Part shown: piece by piece, positions 26,459 through 34,839 of the stretch | Layout of the letters: each line of letters opens with the position of its first letter | Position numbering within the stretch: position 1 is the first letter of the stretch | Origin: Nocardia cyriacigeorgica GUH-2 | GTDB taxonomy: Bacteria; Actinomycetota; Actinomycetes; Mycobacteriales; Mycobacteriaceae | Direction: 5' to 3' | DNA length: 64,000 bases | NCBI RefSeq assembly: GCF_000284035.1 | Contig: NC_016887.1 | Span: forward strand, 3,348,001 to 3,412,000 | The notes under the pieces: model-generated | Database searches by the model: none | What the model saw: only the letters and a program-made list of their open reading frames with translations | What the model was told of the DNA's origin: nothing | Translations under genes and position numbers: made by a program

Positions 26459-27226
26459 TCAGCGTCGCCCGGCGGCCGCCTCGACCAGCCAGCGCAGCGC
26501 GCCGTCATCGGTGACCATCCACTCCGGATGCCACTGCACGCCGAGCACGGGGGCACCCGGCAGCTCGACGGATTCGGCGACACCGTCGCCGGTGCGGCCG
26601 GTGACCACCAATCCGGCGCCACAGGTGTCGATCGCCTGATGGTGCCAGGAGTTGGTCACCAGGCGATCGCCGAACACCTTCTGGGCGATCGTGCCCGCAT
26701 CGAACGTGACGACGTGCTCGGGTTCACCGTCCGACAGCGGCCCCGTCGCCATGAGGTGACGCACCGGCCCGCCGGGCAAGTCGGGAATCAGGGTGCCGCC
26801 GAGAGTCACGTTGAGCACCTGCATGCCTCGGCATACGCCGAGCAACGGAATCTCGCGCTCGAGTGCGACCCGCGTCAACGCGATCTCGAACTCGTCCCGG
26901 TTGACGTCGTGGACCGAGGGGTCCAGTACCGGATCGACCTCGCCGACCACCGACTCGTCACCGCCCCAGCACCGCGGATGCACATCCTGACCACCGGTGA
27001 TCACGACACCGCTGAGCCAATAGCCGAGCGCGGCAGGGTCGGCGTCGTAGGGCAGCATGACCGGTACCCCGCCGGCGCGCGTGATGGCGGCGGCGAAACC
27101 GGAGATGAAGCTGTCGGTGAGGCGGTGTCCGTAACCCGGGTGACCGCCATTGATCAGCTCCATCCGGAAGCGCCGGCCGGTCAAACCGATGAGCGGTCGC
27201 ACCCGTTCCGCGTGTCCGGCGCTCAC
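26459..27226 (-). CDS. Gamma-glutamyl hydrolase, peptidase C26 (PuuD-like)
   Basis: A 255-residue class I glutamine-amidotransferase-fold hydrolase. The nucleophile elbow is GVCRGMQVLNV, the His is in GVQWHPEW with a Glu two positions on, and SGVVITGGQDVHP is typical of the PuuD/C26 family, which cleaves gamma-glutamyl-GABA or similar amides. I choose GTG at 27226 because it overlaps the ligase stop (GTGA); the longer frame to 27313 lies inside that gene. It is the third gene after the SCP2-like protein and ligase. Confidence 0.82.
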   Translation of the reverse strand: MSAGHAERVRPLIGLTGRRFRMELINGGHPGYGHRLTDSFISGFAAAITRAGGVPVMLPYDADPAALGYWLSGVVITGGQDVHPRCWGGDESVVGEVDPVLDPSVHDVNRDEFEIALTRVALEREIPLLGVCRGMQVLNVTLGGTLIPDLPGGPVRHLMATGPLSDGEPEHVVTFDAGTIAQKVFGDRLVTNSWHHQAIDTCGAGLVVTGRTGDGVAESVELPGAPVLGVQWHPEWMVTDDGALRWLVEAAAGRR

Positions 27227-28578
27227 GGGAACTCGAAGTAGCGGCTGGACTCCCACTCCGACAGCTCGGCGAACGGATCGCCACCGGTGGTGTGGAACTG
27301 CATCCATTCCCACCGGCGCGTACCCACCCAGTAGTCGACGAACTCGTCGCCCAGTTGCTCACGCAGGATCAGGTCCGACTCGAGCGCGTCGGCGGCCTTG
27401 GTGATGGTGTCGGGCAACCGTTCGAGATCGGGCGCGCACCAGGCCATATCGCTGACCGGGTCGGCCGGTTCGAGCTTGCCGTCGATCCCGGCGATCACGC
27501 CCGCCAGAATCGTCGCGACCGCGAGGTACAGGTTGGCGTCGGCACCCGGAACGCGGTACTCGAGACGGGAGTATTTCGGGTGAGCGCAGACCGCGCGCAC
27601 CGCGGTCGTCTTGTTGGCGATACCCCAGGTCACCGTGGTGGGCGGACCGCTCAGATCGACCAGACGACGGTAGGAGGTGATCTGCGGAAGCATCACCGAC
27701 GTCGCGCCACGCATCGTCGCGAGCAGGCCGGCGACCGCGTGCCGCATGGTGTCCGACGGCCCGTCGGCGGCGTAGAACGCGTTGACGCCGTCGCGCTGCA
27801 GCGACAGGTTGACGTGCGAGGCCTGGCCGTAACCGGCGGTCGGCTTGGCCATGAAGGTGACGGTGTGACCGAGTTCGAAGGCCACCTCGCGCATCACCTG
27901 ACGGGCGCGGGCCCAGTTGTCGCACACCGAGATCGGGTCGGCGGGAACGAGATTGAGCTCGACCTGGCCGGCCGCGTCCTCGTCGCTCCAGGCCTCCCAC
28001 TCGATGCCGATCTGCTCGAGCCGCCGCGCGACCGCCGACATGTAGTCGACCCAGTCCTTCGACTTGGCCAGGTTGTAGGCGGTGCCCGCGGACCCGCCGA
28101 GCGGGGTCAGATCGCGGTAGCCCTTCGCCCTCGCCTCGTGTACCGACTCCTGAAACAGGGTGGCTTCGATCTCGACCGCGACGGTAGCGGTGAAACCACG
28201 GGCCGCGAGCCGGTCGACCATCGCCCGCGCGAGATTACGCGGACAGGTGCCGATCGGGGAACCGTTGGGCTGCCAATAGTCACCGATCACCGACTGCACA
28301 CCGGGTGCCCACTGCACCAGCGTCGACATGTCGGGCCGGAACTGCAGATCGGCAAGATGACCACGCCAGTCGGGGTAGGCGAAACCGAGCGTCGGCGCGT
28401 TGCCGAGGTCGAGGCCGAACAGCAGGTCGGCCATCGCGAAACCCGAGTCCGCACACGCGGCGAACTTCGACGGCGCGATGTTCTTGCCGTGGAACGAGCC
28501 GTCGTGGTTGGTCGACTCGATCCGGACGGTGTGCACGCCGGGATCGAGAGTCGTTGCGGCAGTGGCGAGTTCAGACAT
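27223..28578 (-). CDS. Glutamine-synthetase-like gamma-glutamyl-amine ligase
   Basis: A 451-residue GS-fold protein. Metal- and ATP-site blocks are VAVEIEATLFQE, GQVELNLVPADP, MAKPTAGYGQASHVNLSL and SRLEYRVPGADANLYLA. The length and divergence from true GlnA place it among ligases that join glutamate to an amine (PuuA, IpuC and GlnA3 types). With the C26 hydrolase coupled downstream, it supports a gamma-glutamylated amine route. The start overlaps the upstream SCP2-like gene by 8 bases. Confidence 0.83.
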   Translation of the reverse strand: MSELATAATTLDPGVHTVRIESTNHDGSFHGKNIAPSKFAACADSGFAMADLLFGLDLGNAPTLGFAYPDWRGHLADLQFRPDMSTLVQWAPGVQSVIGDYWQPNGSPIGTCPRNLARAMVDRLAARGFTATVAVEIEATLFQESVHEARAKGYRDLTPLGGSAGTAYNLAKSKDWVDYMSAVARRLEQIGIEWEAWSDEDAAGQVELNLVPADPISVCDNWARARQVMREVAFELGHTVTFMAKPTAGYGQASHVNLSLQRDGVNAFYAADGPSDTMRHAVAGLLATMRGATSVMLPQITSYRRLVDLSGPPTTVTWGIANKTTAVRAVCAHPKYSRLEYRVPGADANLYLAVATILAGVIAGIDGKLEPADPVSDMAWCAPDLERLPDTITKAADALESDLILREQLGDEFVDYWVGTRRWEWMQFHTTGGDPFAELSEWESSRYFEFP

Positions 28579-29233
28579 CGTAACGAACCTTCCAGGATGC
28601 GGCGACCAGCACCGACAGCTGCGAGAGCGTGCCGCGCACGCCCATGAGACCGGTGGACAGGGCGGCCAGCAGATCGACCGCGCCGGTGAAGACGGCGGCC
28701 AGCAGATCCGGCGGCCCCGCGATGACGTAGTGGCTTTCCCCCTCGCCCACCACGACCTGATCCACGCCGTCGGAACCCTCGGTGGCAGCGATCAGCACGT
28801 CCGGGATGCCGGGGACCGAGCGGGCCTTGTCCCAGAAGCTCAGGGCGGCGCTCTTCCAGTCCGGCAGCGGCGGCGACAGCAGGGCGAGGGCCACCGCCGC
28901 GAACTCCGCCGAGCCGACGGGTTCACCGACCGGGGCGAAGAACTGGTTGAGGTCAACGGTCGCGTCGAGATCGGGCTCGACGAACACACCTCCCGACACC
29001 GCGATCGCACCGTCGGCGAGGGTGATCGTGGCCGCCTGCGGGGTGTCGTGGGAACGGATCGCGATCGCGCCGGTCAACCCGGCCGGCAGCAGCGAGCTGT
29101 CGGCGCGGAGGGAGTCGGCAATGGTCCGGGCGATCAGCCGGACGATCGGACTTGCGTCGTCCTCGATCCGGATGTCGACCCCGCCGACCGCGTCGGCCCC
29201 GCGCAGGGCGGGATCGATCGTCGTTTCGGTCAT
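28571..29233 (-). CDS. SCP2-like sterol/lipid-carrier domain protein
   Basis: A 220-residue protein with an N-terminal beta-rich half and a C-terminal SCP2-like half (FFAPVGEPVGSAEFAAVAL, then a hydrophobic LLAAVFTGAVDLLAAL helix). AAAGGA precedes the ATG at 29233; the frame beyond is not needed. It is first in a coupled operon with the gamma-glutamyl ligase and hydrolase. The family assignment is tentative; a role in binding the hydrophobic substrate is possible. Confidence 0.55.
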   Translation of the reverse strand: MTETTIDPALRGADAVGGVDIRIEDDASPIVRLIARTIADSLRADSSLLPAGLTGAIAIRSHDTPQAATITLADGAIAVSGGVFVEPDLDATVDLNQFFAPVGEPVGSAEFAAVALALLSPPLPDWKSAALSFWDKARSVPGIPDVLIAATEGSDGVDQVVVGEGESHYVIAGPPDLLAAVFTGAVDLLAALSTGLMGVRGTLSQLSVLVAASWKVRYDV

Positions 29234-29321
29234 TGTGTTGTCCTTTCGATGCGACGAGATCGTGTGCGCGGTAGAGCGTCGACAGCGGATCCCACAGAAA
29301 CGGAGACTCATGATCACTCGT

Positions 29322-29337
29322 CTGGATCATATGACTA
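29322..29337 (-). promoter_or_regulatory. Shared 16-bp operator motif (site 4)
   Basis: The minus strand reads TAGTCATATGATCCAG, between the SCP2-like gene (minus) and the esterase gene (plus). TTGACA at 29363-29368 on the minus strand could be the -35 of the leftward promoter; the motif would then lie just downstream of the -10. Confidence 0.6.
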
Positions 29338-29387
29338 TGATAGTGAGGCACAGATCACTTCTTGTCAACGAACAGTGAGGTTCCCCG

Positions 29388-30341
29388 ATGAACGATGCGG
29401 CTCCCGACTGGTGGAATCTGCTCGACGACCAGGCCGCCGGCGTGGCCCGCACGGTCGCCCAGATGCTGCCGAAACCCCTGCGTGAGCTGGGGCCCGAGCG
29501 GGCCCGCGCGCTGGTGAACTCCACGCCGTCCGCGGACCCGATCACCCCACTGTCTCATGTTGGTCAAATGACCATACCGACGCGCGCGGGCCGGATCAGG
29601 GCCCGCCTCTACCGTGCGGATGACGTCGAAGCCGCCCGTCCCGCCCTCGTCTATCTGCACGGCGGTGGGTTCGTTCTCGGCACCCTGGACGGCGCCGACG
29701 AGCTGTGCCGCGCGATTGCCGCCGGCTCCGGATGGACCGTGATCTCCCTCGAATACCGTCTGGCGCCCGAAAATCCGTACCCGGCAGCGCTATACGACTG
29801 CGTCGACGCCTACGAGTGGCTATGGAGTTCGGCTGCTGCGCTGGGCATCGATCCGGATCGGATCGCTATCGGCGGCGACTCCGCAGGCGGCAATCTGGCC
29901 GCGGCCCTGTGTCTGTATCGCCGCGCCGAGGGCGCGCCTCAGCCCGTGGCGCAGATACTCGCCTACCCGGCCGTCGACGACACCTTCTCCCGACCGTCAT
30001 GGACGGACTTCGCCGATGCCCCCATGCTCAGCACTCCGGACGCGCGTTGGTTATGGGCGCAGTACGTCGGCGCCACCCACCCCGGCGGCGATCCGCTCGC
30101 CGCCCCCATGCGCGCCGACTCACTGCGAAACCTGCCATCCGCCTTGGTCATCACCGCCGAAGTCGACCCTCTCCGCGACGACGCCGAGGCCTACGCGACA
30201 CGGCTACGCGGCGACGGCGTCGCGGTGACGTCGACCAGATACACCGGCGTCTTCCACGGCTTCCTCACCGAGGTCGCGGTGTTCGAACAGGCGGGGCGAG
30301 CGATCGACGAAGTGTGCCGGTACCTGCGCGAGCTCGCGTGA
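29388..30341 (+). CDS. Alpha/beta hydrolase (HSL-type esterase)
   Basis: A 317-residue carboxylesterase of the hormone-sensitive lipase group: the oxyanion motif LHGGGFVLG, nucleophile GDSAGG, an Asp in AEVDPLRDDA and a His in GVFHGF. It diverges from the SCP2-like operon and shares its operator region. If the BVMO-like enzyme makes a lactone or ester, this enzyme would be the natural next step; this is inferred from position. Confidence 0.85.
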   Translation: MNDAAPDWWNLLDDQAAGVARTVAQMLPKPLRELGPERARALVNSTPSADPITPLSHVGQMTIPTRAGRIRARLYRADDVEAARPALVYLHGGGFVLGTLDGADELCRAIAAGSGWTVISLEYRLAPENPYPAALYDCVDAYEWLWSSAAALGIDPDRIAIGGDSAGGNLAAALCLYRRAEGAPQPVAQILAYPAVDDTFSRPSWTDFADAPMLSTPDARWLWAQYVGATHPGGDPLAAPMRADSLRNLPSALVITAEVDPLRDDAEAYATRLRGDGVAVTSTRYTGVFHGFLTEVAVFEQAGRAIDEVCRYLRELA

Positions 30342-30442
30342 AACCCACCGAGGTGGTATCGAAGCGTCGAGTTCTGGCGGTCACGCTCCGCGGCCCGCGG
30401 TGACGGCAGGCCTCCCGATCCACTGCACATACGATCGTCGGC

Positions 30443-31297
30443 ATGAGGTCGACCAAGCTTCCCACCGAGGCGCGGGCTCGGCGGAGCGCCGAGATCAAGG
30501 AGTTCCTGCGGTCCCGGCGAGCACGAGTTTCCCCGGATGAGGCCGGACTGGCCGTTGGAGACACTCGCGGACGGCGGACCCCGGGCTTGCGTAGGGAAGA
30601 AGTTGCCGTGCTAGCCGGCGTCGGCGTCTCCTGGTACACCTGGCTCGAGCAAGGGCGGGAGATCAACGTCTCCGGGGATGTGCTGGATGCGATCGCGCGG
30701 GTGTTGCGCTTGGATGCGGCCGAGCGGGCGCATTTGTATCTGCTGGCGGGGCTGAATCCGCCGCCGCCGGTGCCGGAGGCCCGTCCGGTGCCGGAGGAGT
30801 TGCGGCGGCTGATCGACTCGTGGTTGCCGCGCCCGGCGTATCTGTTGGACCGGCATTGGAACCTGGTGGCGGTCAACCGCGCGGCCGGGCTGGTGTTCGG
30901 GTACGGCGAGGACGACCACAACTGCCTGGTCACCTTCTTCACCAGCAGTCGCTACCGCTCGTCGCTGAGCCATCGGCATGATGCCGCGCGGGCCATCGTC
31001 GCCCAGTTCCGGGCCGACGCCGCCCGGTATCCGGAGGATCCGGAGTTCGGGCGGCTCGCCTCCGACATGTGTTCGGTCAGTGCGGAATTCGCCGAGATCT
31101 GGGCCGAGCACGAGGTTCGGGACACCGCGACCGGCACCAAGGTCGTCGCTCATCCGGAGGCCGGCGAACTGGTCTTCGACTACACGACCATGCTGCTGCC
31201 CGACCTGCCGGGACATCGTCTGCTGCTGCACACCCCGGCGGCGGGCACGGAGACCGAGAGTCGGCTGGTCACCCTACTCGGAGCTGCCGTGGGATAG
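30443..31297 (+). CDS. XRE-type regulator with MmyB-like C-terminal domain
   Basis: A 284-residue protein. The HTH region contains RRTPGLRREEVAVLAGVGVSWYTWLEQGREINVS, which is the signature of the MmyB/DUF family XRE proteins, followed by a C-terminal PAS-like ligand domain with LLDRHWNLVAVNRAA. These usually regulate a neighbouring dehydrogenase or SDR gene, here the SDR at 31476 on the same strand. Confidence 0.85.
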   Translation: MRSTKLPTEARARRSAEIKEFLRSRRARVSPDEAGLAVGDTRGRRTPGLRREEVAVLAGVGVSWYTWLEQGREINVSGDVLDAIARVLRLDAAERAHLYLLAGLNPPPPVPEARPVPEELRRLIDSWLPRPAYLLDRHWNLVAVNRAAGLVFGYGEDDHNCLVTFFTSSRYRSSLSHRHDAARAIVAQFRADAARYPEDPEFGRLASDMCSVSAEFAEIWAEHEVRDTATGTKVVAHPEAGELVFDYTTMLLPDLPGHRLLLHTPAAGTETESRLVTLLGAAVG

Positions 31298-31475
31298 CTC
31301 TGGCCGATCGGGGATGGCCGTCGGCGAGCTGAGTACGGCGGCACTCACCCGGCGCATGGTGTCCGGGTCAACGGGCTCCGCGGACACGGTTGCGTTCGCC
31401 CGGGAGGGTGGTGTTGTCAGACCCATGTTCGTTGCGCACTGCTGCGATCCCACTCCCCCGCGCAGGATCATTCGC

Positions 31476-32231
31476 ATGCAGCGATTCACGAACCGCACTG
31501 TCCTGATCACCGGCGGCACCTCGGGCATGGGCCTGGCGACCGCCCGGCGCCTGCTCGACGAAGGTGCCTACGTCGTCATCACCGGACGCGATGACGCCCG
31601 GTTGCAGCGCGCCGCAACCGAACTCGACGCCGGGCCACGCGTGCTGACCGTCTGCGCCGACGTGGCCGACCTCGGCGACCTCGATGCCCTGATGCGGTCG
31701 ATCCATACCTGGCGCGGCCACCTCGACGCCGTCTTCGCCAATGCCGGTACCGGGATCTTCAAACCCAGCACCGAGCTGACCGAGGCCGATGTCGACCAAT
31801 CCATCGACGTCAACTTCAAGGGCGTGTTCTTCACCGTGCAGAAGGCTCTTCCGCTGATGCGCGAAGGCGGCGCGATCGTCCTCAACGCCTCCTGGACGCT
31901 GTACCGCGGCCTGCCGGTCGCCTCGATCTACTCCGCCACCAAGGCCGCCGTCCACAACCTGGCCCGCACCCTCGGCTCCGGCCTGGCTCCGCGCGGCATC
32001 CGGGTCAACTCCGTCAGCCCCGGCTACATCGACACCGAGATGTACCGCGACGCCAACACCGACCCGGACGCCGACGCCAACAACGCCGCACAGGTTCCGC
32101 TCGGCACCATCGGCCACGCCGCCGAAGTCGCCGCCGCGGTGGCCTTCCTCGCCTCCGACGACGCCTCCTACATCACCGGCCAGGACCTCGTCGTCGACGG
32201 CGGTCTGGTCGGCTCGTTCCCGAACCGATGA
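31476..32231 (+). CDS. SDR oxidoreductase
   Basis: A 251-residue short-chain dehydrogenase: TGGTSGMG cofactor motif, ANAG, catalytic Ser in LNASWT and YSATK, and a C-terminal YITGQDLVVDGG. An ITGRD after the second strand with Arg suggests NADP. I use the ATG at 31476 with CAGGA upstream; the frame goes back to 30978 inside the regulator gene. Probably the target of the XRE/MmyB regulator before it. Confidence 0.87.
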   Translation: MQRFTNRTVLITGGTSGMGLATARRLLDEGAYVVITGRDDARLQRAATELDAGPRVLTVCADVADLGDLDALMRSIHTWRGHLDAVFANAGTGIFKPSTELTEADVDQSIDVNFKGVFFTVQKALPLMREGGAIVLNASWTLYRGLPVASIYSATKAAVHNLARTLGSGLAPRGIRVNSVSPGYIDTEMYRDANTDPDADANNAAQVPLGTIGHAAEVAAAVAFLASDDASYITGQDLVVDGGLVGSFPNR

Positions 32232-32296
32232 CCGAACAACTGCTCGCCTTCGCCTGCTTTCAGGCGTAACGTCAGTAGTGACGTAATCATGTAATC

Positions 32297-32884
32297 ATGG
32301 CGGTGAGCATCATGGGACGTAATTGGCACGGCGGCCGTGGATGGCAGGGCAAAGGTGGCTGGCAGCAGGACGTGCCGGGCGCGCAGGACGCGGCGGCCTG
32401 GTTCGCCGGCAGACTGCCGGAGGGCTGGTTCACCGGCTCCCCCACCGTCACGGTGGACCGCGATGAGATCGTCATCGTCGGCGAACTACCGCCCCCGGAG
32501 GGCGAGTTCGCCGACGAGGCGGCACGCGCGGCCGCCGAATCGGGCCGGATCAGCCGGTTCCGCGAGGAGACGCGCGAGCAGCGCATCGAGATCGCGCGCC
32601 AGGCCGAGCATCGCTATCAGCGCAAGGTCGCGTGGGGCGCACGCATCGGCGACACCATCGAACTGTTCACGACGCTGTCCGCACCGGTGATGACCCGTCT
32701 CCGGCAGCCCGAACGCCTCGTCCTCGACACCCTCGTCGACGCAGGCGTGGCCCGCTCCCGCGCGGACGCCCTCGCCTGGGCTGTGCGCCTGGTCGGCGAA
32801 CACGCGGAGAGCTGGTTGAACGAACTACGCGACGCGATGGGCGCCGTCGACGACCTACGTGCCAAAGGGCCGAAGCTGTCCTAG
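32297..32884 (+). CDS. Conserved hypothetical protein
   Basis: A 195-residue soluble protein. It starts with a Gly/Trp-rich segment, has a beta-strand block (TVTVDRDEIVIVGEL), a charged helix (GRISRFREETREQRIEIARQ cut short) and a C-terminal helical region with VARSRADALAWAVRLVGEHAE. I recognise no catalytic motif; the C-terminal helices resemble proteins seen in mycobacteria and Nocardia. An internal ATG at 32312 is another possible start; no clear ribosome site is seen. Confidence 0.6.
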   Translation: MAVSIMGRNWHGGRGWQGKGGWQQDVPGAQDAAAWFAGRLPEGWFTGSPTVTVDRDEIVIVGELPPPEGEFADEAARAAAESGRISRFREETREQRIEIARQAEHRYQRKVAWGARIGDTIELFTTLSAPVMTRLRQPERLVLDTLVDAGVARSRADALAWAVRLVGEHAESWLNELRDAMGAVDDLRAKGPKLS

Positions 32885-32893
32885 GGCACGCCT

Positions 32894-32993
32894 GAGCCCC
32901 GCGCTTTGGCCCCCGACTGAGAAGCCCGAGCCCCGGGGCGTGGCCCCGACTGAGAAGCGCGAGCCCCGCGGAGTGGCCCGCGACTCGGAAGCC
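32894..32993 (+). repeat. Three imperfect 33-34 bp tandem repeats
   Basis: Units start at 32894, 32928 and 32961, each beginning GAGCCCCG and carrying a CGACTGAGAAG-like core and a TGGCCC block. They lie between the hypothetical gene at 32884 and the thiolase. No coding sequence is apparent. Confidence 0.6.
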
Positions 32994-33065
32994 AGGGGCC
33001 ACGCCGCGGACTGTGGCCAAAACACGCTCTTCGACCGACGTCGAGTATCTCGCCGGTGAGCCTGT

Positions 33066-34268
33066 TCAGCGGGTGGCGATGATGGCCGATCCGTGACCGA
33101 ACAGACCCTGGTTCACCGCGATACCCGCACGCGCATCCTCCACTTGACGCCCGTCGGCCTGCCCGCGCAATTGCCAGGTGAGTTCGCAGACCTGGGCGAT
33201 GGCTTGGGCGGGGATGGCTTCGCCGAAGCAGGCCAGGCCGCCGCTCGGGTTCACCGGGATGCGGCCGCCCAAGGTGGTTGCGCCGCTGCGTAAGAGGTCT
33301 TCGGCGCCGCCTTTGTCGCAGAGGCCGATGTCCTCGTACCAGTCGAGTTCCAGCGCGGTGGACAGGTCGTAGACCTCCGCGAGGGACAGGTTGTCGGGGC
33401 CGAGGCCGGCTTCCTCGTAGGCGGCATGCGCTACGGCGGAACGGAATTCGCGGGGCGGCGGTTCGACGGCCACGGCGGAGTCGGTGGCGAAATCGGGTAG
33501 GTCGAGCACGGTTTTGGGGAAGGTCGGCGTGACCGTGGACAGCGCCTTGATGCGCACGGGATCGGTGATGCCGTGGCGGCGGGCGTAGTCCATGGACGTC
33601 AGCACGAGGGCGGCACCGCCGTCGCTGGTGGCGCAGATGTCGAGTAGACGCAGCGGGTCGGAGACGATGGCGGAGGCGGCGACTTCCTCGGCCGAAACCT
33701 CTTTGCGGTAGCGGGCATACGGGTTGTTCAGGCCGTGCCGGGCGTTCTTCACCTTTACCGCGGCGAAATCGTCGAGGGTGGCGCCGTGCAACGCCATCCG
33801 GCGGCGAGCGTACAGCGCGAAATAGATGGGGTTGGTCGCGCCGAGCAGGTGGAAGCGCAGCCAGTCGGGGTCGTCGCGGCGTTCACCGCCGACGGGCTGG
33901 AAGAAGCCCTTCGGAGCGGCGTCCGCGCCGACCACCAGGGCGACCTCGCACAAGCCGGCCAGAATCTGGGCGCGCGCGTTGGCGATGGCTTGGGCGCCTG
34001 ACGCGCAGGCGGCGTAGCTGCTCGAGATCCGCGCACCGGACCAGCCCAGCGCCTGCGCGAACGTGGCGCCGGCGACGAAACCGGGGTACCCGTTGCGGAT
34101 GGTGTCGGCGCCGGCGATGTAGTCGACGTCGCGGTGGTCCACGCCCGCGTCGGCCAGCGCCGCCCGCGCCGCTACCAGGCCGTATTCGACGAAGTTGCGC
34201 CCCCATTTGCCCCACTGGTGCATCCCCGCACCGAGGACGGCGATATCGCGGTCATTGGTCTCAGGCAT
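33066..34268 (-). CDS. Thiolase / lipid-transfer protein (Ltp type)
   Basis: A 400-residue thiolase-fold protein. SSSYAACASGAQAIANARAQ carries the Cys nucleophile; NPSGGLACFGEAIPAQ is the C-terminal block, with the usual His of Ltp proteins in the GHGSA segment. It resembles SCP-x-like thiolases (Ltp) that with a DUF35/OB-fold partner act in sterol side-chain degradation. It overlaps the DUF35 gene by 8 bases. A KstR-like site lies before the pair. A role in cholesterol or lipid-chain degradation is inferred. Confidence 0.85.
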   Translation of the reverse strand: MPETNDRDIAVLGAGMHQWGKWGRNFVEYGLVAARAALADAGVDHRDVDYIAGADTIRNGYPGFVAGATFAQALGWSGARISSSYAACASGAQAIANARAQILAGLCEVALVVGADAAPKGFFQPVGGERRDDPDWLRFHLLGATNPIYFALYARRRMALHGATLDDFAAVKVKNARHGLNNPYARYRKEVSAEEVAASAIVSDPLRLLDICATSDGGAALVLTSMDYARRHGITDPVRIKALSTVTPTFPKTVLDLPDFATDSAVAVEPPPREFRSAVAHAAYEEAGLGPDNLSLAEVYDLSTALELDWYEDIGLCDKGGAEDLLRSGATTLGGRIPVNPSGGLACFGEAIPAQAIAQVCELTWQLRGQADGRQVEDARAGIAVNQGLFGHGSAIIATR

Positions 34269-34707
34269 CGACCGGCCTCCACATCCACACCGTGTGCTCG
34301 GCGTCCTCGTCCTCGTACAGCACGCCGAGGGTCAGCTCGACCGGCATACCGACGGCCAGATCGTCGACGGTCAGGCCGCGCACCACCTGCCCGAGGATCA
34401 CCATCTGCTCGACCTCGAGTTCCACCGCCGCCACCACGTACGGCTCGAACGGATCGGGCGACACGTACGGCGCCGGCGGTTTGTATCGGGCATCGGCGTA
34501 CGACCAGATCCGGCCGCGGGTGGAGAACAGGTATTCGGCCAGTTCGGAGCCGTCCTTGGGGCCGGCGCACTGCGGGTTCCGGCAGGCCAGGGTGTTGCGC
34601 GGGAAGTACGGCGTGCCGCAGGTCGTGCAGCGGCTTCCCTTCAGGCGCACCGTGCCGTCGTCGGCGGTGAACCAGTCGGCCACGGCGGGGCGTTGTTCTT
34701 TCTGCAC
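34261..34707 (-). CDS. Zn-ribbon OB-fold (DUF35) partner protein
   Basis: A 148-residue protein: an N-terminal zinc ribbon (CTTCG and CRNPQC) followed by an OB fold (VAAVELEVEQMVILGQVV). DUF35 proteins form complexes with thiolases such as Ltp2, which here is the next gene with an 8-base overlap. The start is a GTG at 34707. The KstR-like palindrome is at 34722-34735, 15 bases before it. Confidence 0.87.
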   Translation of the reverse strand: MQKEQRPAVADWFTADDGTVRLKGSRCTTCGTPYFPRNTLACRNPQCAGPKDGSELAEYLFSTRGRIWSYADARYKPPAPYVSPDPFEPYVVAAVELEVEQMVILGQVVRGLTVDDLAVGMPVELTLGVLYEDEDAEHTVWMWRPVDA

Positions 34708-34721
34708 GCAGCCGACGTTAT

Positions 34722-34735
34722 AGGAACACGTTCTA
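34722..34735. promoter_or_regulatory. KstR-like operator before the DUF35/thiolase pair
   Basis: AGGAACACGTTCTA matches the KstR consensus TnnAACnnGTTnnA except at one end position. It lies 15 bases before the DUF35 start, where transcription should begin. KstR controls cholesterol-catabolism genes in mycolata. Confidence 0.5.
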
Positions 34736-34839
34736 TTTTGGGCGCAAATTCGGCGTCATCGATGCGCGAGCGCCGGTACCGTGAGGCCAGATCGGGGTAG
34801 ACGACTGCACCCTGGCGTCGATCTGGAGAGCACCACACG

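Noticed and set aside
29561..29574. TGGTCAAATGACCA, a palindrome like the regulon motif
   Set aside because: It lies inside the esterase coding sequence near codon 58 and lacks the GTCATnTGATC core, so I treat it as chance.
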